Shown in pieces: positions 27,476 through 36,429 of a stretch of 64,000 nt of DNA. A program made the position numbers and the translations under genes. Below the pieces are notes generated by a model that made no database searches, was not told the DNA's origin, and saw nothing but the letters and a program-made list of their open reading frames with translations. This stretch comes from CAVVAH01 sp963746175 (lineage in GTDB: Bacteria; Actinomycetota; Actinomycetes; JACCUZ01): NCBI GenBank assembly GCA_963746175.1, contig CAVVAH010000004.1:620001-684000 (forward strand). The letters are read 5' to 3'. Every line of letters begins with the position of its first letter. Position 1 is the stretch's first letter.

Positions 27476-27530
27476 CATGATCCACACCGGATCCGTGCGC
27501 ATTTTCCGCACCGATCCGGTGTGGATCATG
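27476..27530. terminator. bidirectional hairpin between convergent genes
   Basis: Perfect 18-bp arms: CATGATCCACACCGGATC (27476-27493) and GATCCGGTGTGGATCATG (27513-27530). After a C/C mismatch the stem continues with GTGCG/CGCAC around a 7-base loop. There is no U tract on either side. Placed between the DUF4032 gene and rlmB, it can end both transcripts. Confidence 0.78.
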
Positions 27531-27544
27531 GGAGAGGTGCAGCG

Positions 27545-28543
27545 TCACGCGCGACGGCGGCGGGACACCTCGTACAGCGCGATGCCGGTCGCGACGCCGG
27601 CGTTGAGGGACTCGGCTGCCGAGGTGATGGGGATGCCCGCGACCTGGTCGCAGGTCTCGCGCACCAGCCGGGACAAGCCCTTGCCCTCCGAGCCGACGAC
27701 GAGGACGAGCGGGTCGGTCGCGACCCGCACGTCGGCGAGGTCCAGCGGTGCCTCGCCGTCGAGCCCGACGACGTAGAGACCCGCAGCCTTGTACGCCTCG
27801 AGCGCGCGGGTGAGGTTGGTGGCGCGGGCCACCGGGACCCGGGCGGCGGCACCGGCCGACACCTTCCACGCGGTCGCGGTGACGCCGGCCGCACGACGGG
27901 TCGGCACCACGACGCCGTGCGCGCCGAACGCCGCGGCCGACCGCAGCACCGCGCCGAGGTTGCGCGGGTCGGTGACGCCGTCGAGCGCGACGATGAGCGC
28001 CGGCTCGCCGGACTCGTCGGCGCGGGCGAGCAGGTCGTCGGGGTGCGCGTACTCGTACGCCGGCACCTGCAGGGCGAGGCCCTGATGGTGGTCGCCGGCG
28101 ACCCGGTCGAGCTCGGTGCGCGAGGCCTCCATCAGCGGGATGCCCTGGTTGCCGGCGAGCTTCATCGACTCGCGCACCCGGTCGTCGGAGTCGATCCGCT
28201 CCGCGACCCACAGCGCCGTCGCCGGCACCGAGGCACGCAGCGCCTCGACGACCGGGTTGCGCCCCGCGACCCACTCCGGACCGCCACTGGTGTCGCGGAC
28301 CTTGCGGTTCGCCCCTTGCCGTGAGCCGCCGGGGCGGGGGCCGGAGCGACCGCCCGGGGCAGCGGCGCGCTTGGCCGCCGACCGCGCCTTGCGGTGCGCG
28401 GGATGGCTGGGGCGGTCGGTCGCCTTGGGGGTCGGACCCTTGCCCTTCAGCTGCTTGCGCCGCTGGGAGCCGGACCCGACGGTCTGGCCCTTCTTGGACC
28501 CCGGGTTGCGCTTGGCGCCCCGGCGCTCGCTGTTGCCGGCCAT
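27545..28543 (-). CDS. rlmB: 23S rRNA (guanosine-2'-O-)-methyltransferase, RlmB/TrmH family
   Basis: 332 residues. A basic, disordered N-terminal extension of about 85 residues (AGNSERRGAKRNPGSKKGQT onward) precedes the substrate-binding domain (WVAGRNPVVEALRA) and the SPOUT methyltransferase domain with the trefoil-knot motifs ALDGVTDPRNLGAVLRSAAA, VVGSEGKGLSRLV and SLNAGVATGIALYE. It methylates the ribosomal peptidyl-transferase region in model bacteria. It follows cysS by two bases and belongs to the ispD-ispF-cysS-rlmB cluster. Confidence 0.92.
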   Translation of the reverse strand: MAGNSERRGAKRNPGSKKGQTVGSGSQRRKQLKGKGPTPKATDRPSHPAHRKARSAAKRAAAPGGRSGPRPGGSRQGANRKVRDTSGGPEWVAGRNPVVEALRASVPATALWVAERIDSDDRVRESMKLAGNQGIPLMEASRTELDRVAGDHHQGLALQVPAYEYAHPDDLLARADESGEPALIVALDGVTDPRNLGAVLRSAAAFGAHGVVVPTRRAAGVTATAWKVSAGAAARVPVARATNLTRALEAYKAAGLYVVGLDGEAPLDLADVRVATDPLVLVVGSEGKGLSRLVRETCDQVAGIPITSAAESLNAGVATGIALYEVSRRRRA

Positions 28544-28545
28544 GG

Positions 28546-29991
28546 TCAGCTTCCCTCTTCCGCGAGCGTCCAGCGTGGGCCGGACGGTGTGTCCTCGACG
28601 ACCACGCCGGCCGAGGTCAGCGCGTCGCGGACCCGGTCGGCCGCGGCCCAGTCCTTGCGAGCGCGCGCCTCGGCGCGCTCCTGCAGCGCGACCTGCACGA
28701 GGGCGTCGACGACCCCGTGCAGGTCGGAGGACGGGCCGGCACCCGCGCGCGCGGTCCAGGTCGGCGAGAACGGGTCGAGGCCCAGCACGTCGAGCATCGC
28801 CCGGACGGACAGCCAGCTGCCGCGCAGCTCGTCGGACGGACCGTCGGCCAGCAGCTTGTTGCCCTCCCGCAGCACGCCCTGCAGCGCCGCGAGCGCCGCG
28901 GGCACCCCCAGGTCGTCGTCCATCGCGTCGACGAACTCGGCGCACATCATGCCGCCGGCGGCCGCGGCGCCACCCGGCGCCGACTCGCCGAGCACCTCGG
29001 CGGCCCGGCGTACGAACCCCTCGATCCGCCGGAAGCCTGCGGCAGCCTCGTCGAGCGCCTCGAAGGAGAACTCCACGACCGACCGGTAGTGCGACGCGAC
29101 GAGGTAGTAGCGCAGCTCGATCGGCCGGACCCGCTTCACGACCTCGGAGACGAGCATCGTGTTGCCGACCGACTTGCTCATCTTCGAGCCGCCGAGGTTG
29201 AGCATCGCGTTGTGCATCCACCAGCGGGCGAACGGCCGGCCGGCCGCCGTGGACTGGGCCAGCTCGTTCTCGTGGTGCGGGAAGCGCAGGTCCAGCCCGC
29301 CGCCGTGGATGTCGAACTCCGGGCCGAGGTACTTGCCGACCATCGCCGAGCACTCGAGGTGCCAGCCCGGGCGGCCGCGGCCCCACGGCGTCGGCCAGGA
29401 GGCGGTCTCCGGCTCACCCTTCTTGTGGCCCTTCCAGAGCGCGAAGTCGCGCGGGTCCCGCTTGCCGCGCGGGTCCGCGTCCTCCGCGGCGCTCATGTCG
29501 TCGATCCTCTGGTTCGACAACCGGCCGTAGTCCGGCCAGGACCGCACGTCGAAGTAGACGTCGCCGGACCCGTCGTCGGCGGGGTAGGCGTGCCCGAGCG
29601 TGACGAGCTCGGTCATCAGCTCGACCATCTCGGTGATGTGGCCGGTCGCCCGCGGCTCGTAGGTCGGTGGCACGCAGCCCAGGACGTCGTACGCCGCGTG
29701 CAGCGCGCGCTCGTTGGCGTACGCCAGGGCGAACCAGTCGGTGCCGGCCTCGTCGGCCTTGACGAGGATCTTGTCGTCGATGTCGGTGACGTTGGCGACG
29801 ATGCTGACCTCGAGGCCGGACCGCTCCAGCCAGCGCCGCAGGACGTCGAAGACGACCTCCTTGCGGATGTGCCCGATGTGCGGCGCACCCTGCACGGTGA
29901 GCCCGCAGTGGTAGATGCCGACCTTGCCCTCGACCAGCGGCACGAAGTCGCGGACCGACCTCGTGGCGGTGTCGTACAGGCGCAGGCTCAT
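28546..29991 (-). CDS. cysS: cysteinyl-tRNA synthetase
   Basis: 481 residues. Zinc ligand Cys29 (YHCGLTVQ), the HIGH motif as PHIGH (37-41), a WHLECSAM block, HHENELAQS and the KMSKS loop GGSKMSKSVGN are all present, so this is CysRS, not the mycothiol ligase MshC, which this gene order also argues against. The C-terminal helical domain ends with KDWAAADRVRDALTSAGV. A similar tail is fused to a peptidase-like protein at 46300-47544. Confidence 0.95.
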   Translation of the reverse strand: MSLRLYDTATRSVRDFVPLVEGKVGIYHCGLTVQGAPHIGHIRKEVVFDVLRRWLERSGLEVSIVANVTDIDDKILVKADEAGTDWFALAYANERALHAAYDVLGCVPPTYEPRATGHITEMVELMTELVTLGHAYPADDGSGDVYFDVRSWPDYGRLSNQRIDDMSAAEDADPRGKRDPRDFALWKGHKKGEPETASWPTPWGRGRPGWHLECSAMVGKYLGPEFDIHGGGLDLRFPHHENELAQSTAAGRPFARWWMHNAMLNLGGSKMSKSVGNTMLVSEVVKRVRPIELRYYLVASHYRSVVEFSFEALDEAAAGFRRIEGFVRRAAEVLGESAPGGAAAAGGMMCAEFVDAMDDDLGVPAALAALQGVLREGNKLLADGPSDELRGSWLSVRAMLDVLGLDPFSPTWTARAGAGPSSDLHGVVDALVQVALQERAEARARKDWAAADRVRDALTSAGVVVEDTPSGPRWTLAEEGS

Positions 29992-30002
29992 GGGGGGCAA
30001 GG

Positions 30003-30497
30003 TTACTGGCGCACGACGAGCGCGGTCGCCACCGCGGCGACGCCCTCCCCGCGCCCGGTGAGGCCCAGCCCGTCGGTCGTCGTCGCCGAGACCGACACCG
30101 GCGCCCCGACCGCGTCGGTCAGCACCGCCTCCGCCTCGGCCCGCCGCAACGCGACCTTGGGCCGGTTGCCGATCACCTGCACCGAGACGTTGCCGATCGC
30201 GTAACCCGCCGCCCGTACCCGCCGGGCCACCTCGGCGAGAAGGGTCGCCCCGGACGCCCCGGACCACTGCGGCTCGCCGGTGCCGAAGACCGCGCCGAGG
30301 TCGCCGAGCCCGGCGGCGGCCAGCAGCGCGTCGCAGGCGGCGTGCGCCGCGACGTCGCCGTCGCTGTGCCCCACGCAGCCGGCGGGCTCGTCCGGGAAGT
30401 GCAGCCCAGCGAGGTGCATCGGGCGACCCGGCTCGAGCGGGTGCACGTCGACGCCCGTCCCGACCCTCGGCAGCGGCGTCGAACCGTCGTCAGCCAC
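30003..30497 (-). CDS. ispF: 2-C-methyl-D-erythritol 2,4-cyclodiphosphate synthase
   Basis: 164 residues, MEP isoprenoid pathway. Metal site GTGVDVHPLE, the GHSDGDVAAHAACDALL block and SATTTDGLGLTGRGEGVAA are all conserved. It overlaps ispD by eight bases, the usual order in this phylum, and is followed by cysS. Confidence 0.95.
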   Translation of the reverse strand: MADDGSTPLPRVGTGVDVHPLEPGRPMHLAGLHFPDEPAGCVGHSDGDVAAHAACDALLAAAGLGDLGAVFGTGEPQWSGASGATLLAEVARRVRAAGYAIGNVSVQVIGNRPKVALRRAEAEAVLTDAVGAPVSVSATTTDGLGLTGRGEGVAAVATALVVRQ

Positions 30498-31200
30498 GGT
30501 CGGCCTCCCGTCGCGCCAGCACGGCCTCGGCCAGCAGCAGGTCCAGCGGCCGGGTCACCTTGAACGCCTCGTCGGCGCCCGGCACCACGAGCACCTCGCC
30601 GCCGTGCCGCTCGACGTGGCCGGCGTCATCGGTGGCCTCGCCGCGGTCGGGGTGCCCGTAGGCCAGGTCCAGCACGTCGCGCCGGAAGCCCTGCGGGGTC
30701 TGCACGGCCCGCAGCAGCCGCCGGTCGACGGTGGCGACGACCTCCTCGTGCCGGTCGACCTGCTTGACGGTGTCGGCGACCGGCAGCCCTGGCACGACGG
30801 CCTCGGCGCCGGCCTCGACGGCGGCCACCACCGCGTCGACCAGCGCGGCAGGGACGAGCGGCCGGGCGGCGTCGTGCACCAGCACCACCTGCACGGACCG
30901 CGGCAGCACCGCCAGGGCGCAGCGCACCGACTCGCTGCGGGTCTGGCCCCCGTCGACGACGAGCAGGTCTGCGCCGTCGTGGGCCCCGGCCAGCAGAGCC
31001 TCGACCTCGGCGACCTGCCCGACCGGAGCCGCGACGACCACGAGCCCGACGGCGCTGGCGGCCAGCGTGCGCACCGAGTGGCAGAGCATCGGCTCCCCGC
31101 CGAGGAGGTGGAGGGCCTTGGCCGTGCCCCCGCCGAGGCGCTCACCGCTCCCGGCGGCCGGGACGACCGCCGCCACGACCGGCTCGGCGCCCCCGCTCAC
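30490..31200 (-). CDS. ispD: 2-C-methyl-D-erythritol 4-phosphate cytidylyltransferase
   Basis: 236 residues. The nucleotide-binding N-terminus VPAAGSGERLGGGTAKAL, the VLVHDAARPLVP block and LLRAVQTPQGFR identify IspD. The GTG start at 31200 overlaps the stop of the PIN/TRAM gene (GTGA). Confidence 0.95.
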   Translation of the reverse strand: MSGGAEPVVAAVVPAAGSGERLGGGTAKALHLLGGEPMLCHSVRTLAASAVGLVVVAAPVGQVAEVEALLAGAHDGADLLVVDGGQTRSESVRCALAVLPRSVQVVLVHDAARPLVPAALVDAVVAAVEAGAEAVVPGLPVADTVKQVDRHEEVVATVDRRLLRAVQTPQGFRRDVLDLAYGHPDRGEATDDAGHVERHGGEVLVVPGADEAFKVTRPLDLLLAEAVLARREADRG

Positions 31201-32291
31201 AGCGGCTCGGCCACCGGCTTCGTGAACACCATCCGGCCGTTGGCGGTGGTGAGCACGCTGGTGACCCGTAGCGAGACCTCGCCGCCGATCCCGTCGCGGG
31301 ACCGCTCGGCGACCACCATCGTCCCGTCGTCGAGGTAGCCGACGGCCTGTCCGGGCTCCTTGCCGGTCTTGAGCAGCAGCACGTTGATCTCGTCGCCCGC
31401 GCTGACCGGTGGCCGCAACGCGAGCGCCAGCGCGTGCAGGTTCATCACCCGGACACCGGCCAGCCCGGCGACCTTGGCCAGGTTGGTGTCGAGCGTGAGC
31501 AGCACGGCCCCGCTGTCGAGGCAGATCCGGACCAGCTTGGCGTCGACCTCCGGGACCCCCGGGACCTCGGTGTCCAGCACCTCGACCTGGACCGACGGCT
31601 CGCGACGCAGCGTCTCCAGAACCTCGAGCCCGCGACGGCCCTTGGCCCGACGGACGTCGTCCCCGGCGTCGGCCAGCCCCTGGAGCTCGGCCAGGACGGG
31701 CGCGGGGACCAGCATCTCGCCGTGCAGGAAGCCGGCCCGTACGACGTCGACGATGCGTCCGTCGATGGCCACCGAGGTGTCGATGACGCGCGGCAGCGAG
31801 GCGGCGGCGACCGGCCGCTCGGCCATCCCGACCCGGCCACCGAAGATGCCGAGGACCGACTCGCGCTTCGCCGTACCGACCCGGTAGCCCAGCGCGCCGA
31901 GCGCGATCAGGGCGAACACGAAGATCGGGAACGTCAGCAGCGGCCGGCCGAGCAGCAGCACCGGCCAGGTCACGCCTGCCGCGACCAGGACGCCGACGAC
32001 GGCGCCCATCACACCGGCGACGATCTGCTCCGCGGAGGTGCTGCGCAGCCCGACCTCGGTCTGCCGGACGACGGCGATCGTGCCCCGTCCCACGACGCCG
32101 CCGAGAACGTAGCCCAGCGCCGACCCGAGGACGATGCCGAGGCCGACCACGGTGAAGGCGCCCAGCACCTTGTCCCCGGAGTCGTCGACCGCGTCGGCGA
32201 CGTAGTAGCCCACCCCGGCGAAGAAGACGACCACGCACAGCCGCAGCAGCTCGACGACCGCGCTCGGCACGCGGCGCAGACGGGGCGCCAT
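31197..32291 (-). CDS. PIN/TRAM-domain integral membrane protein (YacL-like)
   Basis: 364 residues. Four N-terminal helices (about residues 15-150) precede a PIN nuclease domain with acidic residues in VIDTSVAIDGRI, APVLAELQ, EVDAKLVRI and LLTLDTNLAK, followed by a TRAM RNA-binding domain (AGDEINVLLLKTGKEPGQAV). This architecture matches YacL/PilT-N proteins that sit between carD and ispD in many Gram-positive bacteria. The ATG at 32291 was chosen because the open frame further upstream only reads through the hairpin at 32347. Confidence 0.9.
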   Translation of the reverse strand: MAPRLRRVPSAVVELLRLCVVVFFAGVGYYVADAVDDSGDKVLGAFTVVGLGIVLGSALGYVLGGVVGRGTIAVVRQTEVGLRSTSAEQIVAGVMGAVVGVLVAAGVTWPVLLLGRPLLTFPIFVFALIALGALGYRVGTAKRESVLGIFGGRVGMAERPVAAASLPRVIDTSVAIDGRIVDVVRAGFLHGEMLVPAPVLAELQGLADAGDDVRRAKGRRGLEVLETLRREPSVQVEVLDTEVPGVPEVDAKLVRICLDSGAVLLTLDTNLAKVAGLAGVRVMNLHALALALRPPVSAGDEINVLLLKTGKEPGQAVGYLDDGTMVVAERSRDGIGGEVSLRVTSVLTTANGRMVFTKPVAEPL

Positions 32292-32346
32292 CACCCCAGA
32301 GACCCTAGTGGGCGCGGGTCGGGCACCCGAGCCCCGACCGCTCTCC

Positions 32347-32421
32347 GTGATCCACAGCGGATCGGTGGGACTTCTTCCAGCGGATCCGCTGTGGATCATG
32401 CCCGGATCCGCTGTGGATCAC
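32347..32421 (-). terminator. hairpin downstream of carD with a duplicated right arm
   Basis: One left arm, GTGATCCACAGCGGATC (32347-32363), can pair perfectly with GATCCGCTGTGGATCAC at 32405-32421 or with a second copy of that arm at 32383-32398. Two mutually exclusive stems of 16-17 bp are therefore possible. Located between the carD stop and the PIN/TRAM start. Confidence 0.7.
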
Positions 32422-32497
32422 CGGGGAGGTGTCGTGGGAAACGACTCGCGCCGCCGTCCCCGGGGGGGCGGCGGCGCGGGTGCGTGCGGCGGGACTG

Positions 32498-32980
32498 CTA
32501 GGAGGCGAGCACCTCGTCGAGGATGGCCTCGGCCTTGTCCTCGTTGGTGTGCTCGGCGAGCGCGAGCTCGCTGACGAGGATCTGGCGGGCCTTGGCGAGC
32601 ATGCGCTTCTCGCCGGCCGAGAGGCCGCGGTCCTTGTCGCGGCGCCACAGGTCGCGGACGACCTCGGCGACCTTGATCACGTCGCCGGAGGCGAGCTTCT
32701 CGAGGTTCGCCTTGTAACGGCGCGACCAGTTGGTGGGCTCCTCGGTGTGCGGCGCGCGGAGCACCTCGAACACCTTGTCGAGACCCTCCTGGCCGACGAC
32801 GTCACGGACGCCCACCAGGTCGCAGTTCTCGGCCGGAACCCGGACGGTCAGGTCGCCCTGGGCGACCTTGAGGACCAGGTAGAGCTTGTCTTCACCCTTG
32901 ATCGTGCGGGTCTCGATGGACTCGATGAGCGCTGCCCCGTGGTGCGGGTAGACCACCGTCTCGCCGACCTTGAACGTCAT
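32498..32980 (-). CDS. carD: CarD-family RNA polymerase-binding transcription factor
   Basis: 160 residues. The N-terminal RNA-polymerase-interaction domain starts TFKVGETVVYPHHGAALIE and the C-terminal DNA-binding helices include NWSRRYKANLEKLASGD and AGEKRMLAKARQILVSELAL. CarD stabilises open promoter complexes at rRNA and housekeeping promoters in mycobacteria. A possible -10 element TATTCT and a palindrome lie upstream on this strand. Confidence 0.95.
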   Translation of the reverse strand: MTFKVGETVVYPHHGAALIESIETRTIKGEDKLYLVLKVAQGDLTVRVPAENCDLVGVRDVVGQEGLDKVFEVLRAPHTEEPTNWSRRYKANLEKLASGDVIKVAEVVRDLWRRDKDRGLSAGEKRMLAKARQILVSELALAEHTNEDKAEAILDEVLAS

Positions 32981-33007
32981 ATGTGTCAGACCCCTTTCGT
33001 GACCCCC

Positions 33008-33032
33008 AGAATAACACGGTGACGGGCGTCAC
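33008..33032 (-). promoter_or_regulatory. carD promoter region
   Basis: Reading leftward, a palindrome GTGACG-CC-CGTCAC (33019-33032) is followed by TATTCT (33008-33013), a fair -10 element. A GGGAA further upstream with CGTGTT also resembles an ECF-sigma promoter. Which is used cannot be told from sequence. Confidence 0.4.
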
Positions 33033-33090
33033 TTCCCGCGATCTTGAACCCGTTTGCGCAGGTCAGGGGCTTGACAGAGAGGGCGTCGCC

Positions 33091-33930
33091 ATGCTTCCCA
33101 GGGCACTCCTGGGTGCGACCCACCCGTTGCCCAGCCTCGCCGTGACCGCTCTCGCGACCTCGGTCGCGGCGGCCGCCGGGCGGTCCGCCGGGGGGTGCGC
33201 CCTGGTCGCGGCGGCGGTGCTGACGGGGCAGCTGTCGATCGGCTGGCTGAACGACCTGCTCGACCGCGACCACGACCGTGCTGCCGGCCGGCGCGACAAG
33301 CCGCTGGCCACCGGAGGGGTGTCACCACGTCAGGTGGCCACCGCCTGCGCCCTCGCGGTCACGGCCTGCGTCCCGCTGTCGCTGGCCAGCGGCTGGCGGG
33401 CCGGGATGGTGCACCTGGTCGCGGTGGCCGGCGGCTGGGCGTACGACCTGGGGCTGAAGCGGACGGTGCTGTCCTGGCTGCCGTACGCCGTGAGCTTCGG
33501 GCTGCTGACGGCGTTCATCACGCTCGGGCTGCCCGGGCACCCGGCGCCGCCGTGGTGGCTGGTGTCCGGGGGCGCCCTGCTCGGCACCGGCGCGCACTTC
33601 CTCAACGTCGTCCCGGACGTCGACGACGACCTCGCCGCGGGGATCCGGGGGCTGCCGCAGCGGCTGGGCGCCCTACGGTCCGCCGTGGCTGGCTCCGTGC
33701 TGCTCGCGGCGGCGGTCGTCGTGGTCACCGTCGGCCCCGGGCGGCCGCCGTGGTGGGCCTGGGCCGGGCTGGTGGCGGCGTGCGGCTCGGCCGCCGCGGC
33801 GGGCGTGGTCGGTGCCGCCGGTACCGCCGGTACCGCCGGTACCGCACGTCGTACGCCGTTCCTGCTCGCCGTCGTCACCGCCGCGGTGGCGGTCGCGCTG
33901 CTCGTGGCCCGCGCTCCCCAGCTCGGCTGA
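33091..33930 (+). CDS. UbiA-family prenyltransferase
   Basis: 279 residues, about eight helices. The Asp-rich polyprenyl-diphosphate site is NDLLDRDHDRAAGRRDKPLA and the second acidic site is VVPDVDDDLAAGIRGLPQRL, both typical of UbiA enzymes. The ATG at 33091 starts directly at the conserved LLGATHPLPS block. A 9-base tandem repeat (GCCGGTACC, three units from about 33820) encodes AGT repeats in a loop. Divergent from carD. The aromatic acceptor is unknown. Confidence 0.85.
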   Translation: MLPRALLGATHPLPSLAVTALATSVAAAAGRSAGGCALVAAAVLTGQLSIGWLNDLLDRDHDRAAGRRDKPLATGGVSPRQVATACALAVTACVPLSLASGWRAGMVHLVAVAGGWAYDLGLKRTVLSWLPYAVSFGLLTAFITLGLPGHPAPPWWLVSGGALLGTGAHFLNVVPDVDDDLAAGIRGLPQRLGALRSAVAGSVLLAAAVVVVTVGPGRPPWWAWAGLVAACGSAAAAGVVGAAGTAGTAGTARRTPFLLAVVTAAVAVALLVARAPQLG

Positions 33931-33951
33931 CCAGTCGCTACTCTTCCGGCC

Positions 33952-34446
33952 GTGGAGCGCACCCGCCGGAACCGAGCCCTCGCCGCCGTCACGGCGGCCC
34001 TCTCCGCCGCGCTGCTGACCGGCTGCGCGTCGGGCTTCGACGCGACGTCGATCAAGCCGTACGCGCCCAGCGACGGCATCCTGGCCAACTCCGGCGACCT
34101 GCGGATCCTCAACATCCTGGTGGTCTCGACGGGTGCGAACGGCGTCGTCAGCGGCAGCATCGTCAACCGCGGGACGTCGAAGGACGCGCTCACGGACCTG
34201 ACGAGCCCGGACGGCACCGTCGACCTGACCGGCAGCGGCAAGATCCCGCCCAAGGGCGCGACCCGGCTGGGCGCCGACACCGCGACGTCGGCCACCATCT
34301 CGGGCCTCACCAGGCTGCCCGGCGAGACGATCACGCTGAAGCTCACGTTCCAGCGGGCCGACCCGGTGACGATCCGCACGGTGATCGTCCCCGCGAGCGG
34401 TGACTACGCGTCGATCACGCCCGCCCCCACCGCCGAGGCCGAGTAG
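33952..34446 (+). CDS. lpqE: LpqE-like lipoprotein
   Basis: 164 residues. A GTG start leads a signal peptide ending in the lipobox AALLTGC. The mature domain begins SGFDATSIKPYAPSDG, followed by a beta-rich domain (ILNILVVSTGANGVVSGSIV), as in mycobacterial LpqE. Gene order relative to carD is also that of Mycobacterium tuberculosis (Rv3583c-Rv3584). Its function is not established. Convergent with regX3, sharing the hairpin at 34461. Confidence 0.8.
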   Translation: MERTRRNRALAAVTAALSAALLTGCASGFDATSIKPYAPSDGILANSGDLRILNILVVSTGANGVVSGSIVNRGTSKDALTDLTSPDGTVDLTGSGKIPPKGATRLGADTATSATISGLTRLPGETITLKLTFQRADPVTIRTVIVPASGDYASITPAPTAEAE

Positions 34447-34460
34447 GAGCGCGACCACTC

Positions 34461-34499
34461 CTGCATGATCACCGCAGGTCTTTGCCGGTGATCATGCAG
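34461..34499. terminator. bidirectional hairpin between lpqE and regX3
   Basis: Perfect 14-bp arms: CTGCATGATCACCG (34461-34474) and CGGTGATCATGCAG (34486-34499), 11-base loop, no U tract. Close relative of the stem at 39686. Confidence 0.78.
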
Positions 34500-34512
34500 C
34501 TCTGGACGGCGG

Positions 34513-35193
34513 TCAGGGCTCGAACTTGTAGCCCAGCCCCCGCACCGTGACGATGTGCTGCGGCGCGCCGGGATCCGGCTCCACCTTGGCCCGCAGCCGC
34601 TTGACGTGCACGTCGAGCGTCTTGGTGTCGCCGACGTAGTCCGAGCCCCAGACCCGGTCGATGAGCTGACCGCGGGTGAGCACCCGGCCGGCGTTGCGCA
34701 GCAGCAGCTCGAGCAGCTCGAACTCCTTCAACGGCATGCTCACCGCCTCGCCACGGACGCTGACGACGTGCCGGTCCACGTCCATCCGCACCGGGCCGGC
34801 CTCGACGGTCGCCGGCACCAGCTCGTCGGTCTCGCCACGGCGGCGCAGCACCGCGCGGATCCGCGCCACCAGCTCGCGCGCCGAGTAGGGCTTGGTCACG
34901 TAGTCGTCGGCGCCGAGCTCCAGCCCGACCACCTTGTCGACCTCGCCGTCCTTCGCGGTGAGCATGATGACCGGCACCGGCCCCTTGGCCCGCAGGGCGC
35001 GGAACACCTCGGTGCCCGGCAGGCCCGGCAGCATCAGGTCGAGCAGCACCAGGTCGGCGCCGTGCCGGTCGAACTGCTCGACGGCGCTGGGTCCGCTGTC
35101 GGCCAGCTCGACCTCGAAGCCCTCCCGCCGCAGCATGTACGACAGGGCGTCGCGGAAGGACTCCTCGTCCTCCACGACCAGGATCCGTGTCAT
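34513..35193 (-). CDS. regX3: two-component response regulator RegX3/PhoP type
   Basis: 226 residues. Receiver domain with phosphoacceptor Asp52 in VLLDLMLPG and Lys in DYVTKPY; OmpR-type winged helix with LKEFELLELLLRNAGRVLTR and DTKTLDVHVKRLRAKVEPDP. Partner of the SenX3-type kinase upstream; together they control phosphate-starvation genes in related species. Called by similarity and by the phoU neighbour. Confidence 0.92.
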   Translation of the reverse strand: MTRILVVEDEESFRDALSYMLRREGFEVELADSGPSAVEQFDRHGADLVLLDLMLPGLPGTEVFRALRAKGPVPVIMLTAKDGEVDKVVGLELGADDYVTKPYSARELVARIRAVLRRRGETDELVPATVEAGPVRMDVDRHVVSVRGEAVSMPLKEFELLELLLRNAGRVLTRGQLIDRVWGSDYVGDTKTLDVHVKRLRAKVEPDPGAPQHIVTVRGLGYKFEP

Positions 35194-35209
35194 GTCCGTC
35201 CCTCCGACG

Positions 35210-36367
35210 TCACCGACGTCCTTCCGTCCCGGCTGCGACAGGTAGCCGCAGCGTGAAGGTGGAGCCGGTTCCCTCCGCGCTCCACACCGTGGCCTCGCCG
35301 CCGTGTCCGGCAGCGACGTGCTTGACGATCGACAGCCCGAGTCCCGTGCCGCCGGTGTCCCGGGAGCGCGCGCTGTCGACCCGGTAGAACCGCTCGAAGA
35401 TGCGGTCCCGCTCGGCCTCGGCGATGCCCGGCCCCTCGTCGGTGACCGACAGCTCCGCGACCCGACCGGACTCCTCGTCGACCTCGGCCACCGACACCGC
35501 CACCCGGGTGCCGGTGGGGCCGTAGCGCACTGCGTTGTCGACGAGGTTCCCGAGCGCCGTCACCAGCTGCCTGGAGTCGCCCATCACCTTGAGACCGCGG
35601 ACGCCACCGCTGACCAGGGCGATGTCGCGCGCCTCGGCGGTCAGCCGGCTGCGGTCCACCGCCTCGGCGACCACGTCGTCGAGGCTTACCAGCGTCGGTG
35701 CCTCCAGCGGATCGTGTCCCTGCAGCCGGGACAGCTCGATGACGTCCTGGACGAGCCGGGTGAGGCGCTCGGACTCGTGCTGCATCCGGCCCGCGAACCG
35801 GCGGACCGCCTCGGGGTCGTCGGCGGCGTCGACCAGTGCCTCGGCGAGCAGCGCCATCGCGCCCACCGGCGTCTTGAGCTCATGGCTGACGTTGGCGACG
35901 AAGTCGCGGCGTACGGCGTCGACCCGGCGCGCCTCCGTCCGGTCCTCGACCATGACGAGCACGAGCGTCGACCCGAGCGGCGCGACCCGGGCCAGCACGG
36001 CGAGCGTGGCGGACCCGATCGGCCCGCGCCGCAGCTCGAGCTCGCCCTCGCGGATCTCGCCGTCCCGGCGTACCTGCCGGACCATCTCGAGCATGTCGGG
36101 CTGCAGCAGTCGGGCCTCCTTGACCAGCCCGAACGCGTACGCCGACGGGCTGGCGCGCACCACCCGGTCGTCCGCGTCGAGGACGACGGTCGACGACTTC
36201 AGCAGGGCCAGCACGTCGGCCACGCCGGCCGGCAGCACCGGCGCCGGAGCCGTCTCGTCGACGGTCACGGTGCGCTGCTCGCGCTCGCTCACCCGGGTCG
36301 CGAGCACGGCGGCGGCGCCGACGAGCACGCCGACGACGGCCGCGAGTCCGATGAGGAGCGCGTCCAC
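35210..36367 (-). CDS. senX3: sensor histidine kinase SenX3/PhoR type
   Basis: 385 residues from GTG. One N-terminal transmembrane segment (residues 3-24), a PAS-like region (about 50-145), the H-box FVANVSHELKTP with phosphorylated His162, and the ATPase blocks DNAVRYGPTG, VTDEGPGIAEAERDRIFERF and TGLGLSIVKHVAAGHGG. Only one membrane segment, as in SenX3 of mycobacteria. Divergent from phoU across a PHO box. Confidence 0.93.
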   Translation of the reverse strand: MDALLIGLAAVVGVLVGAAAVLATRVSEREQRTVTVDETAPAPVLPAGVADVLALLKSSTVVLDADDRVVRASPSAYAFGLVKEARLLQPDMLEMVRQVRRDGEIREGELELRRGPIGSATLAVLARVAPLGSTLVLVMVEDRTEARRVDAVRRDFVANVSHELKTPVGAMALLAEALVDAADDPEAVRRFAGRMQHESERLTRLVQDVIELSRLQGHDPLEAPTLVSLDDVVAEAVDRSRLTAEARDIALVSGGVRGLKVMGDSRQLVTALGNLVDNAVRYGPTGTRVAVSVAEVDEESGRVAELSVTDEGPGIAEAERDRIFERFYRVDSARSRDTGGTGLGLSIVKHVAAGHGGEATVWSAEGTGSTFTLRLPVAAGTEGRR

Positions 36368-36429
36368 GACACCGATGGTAGGTGGGCGGGCGCCCCCGAT
36401 CCGGCACGCTCGGCAGCTGCTGCGGAGGG

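Noticed and set aside
33820..33846. Triplicate 9-base repeat in the UbiA-type gene
   Set aside because: Short in-frame low-complexity repeat coding AGT units; considered a local slippage product.
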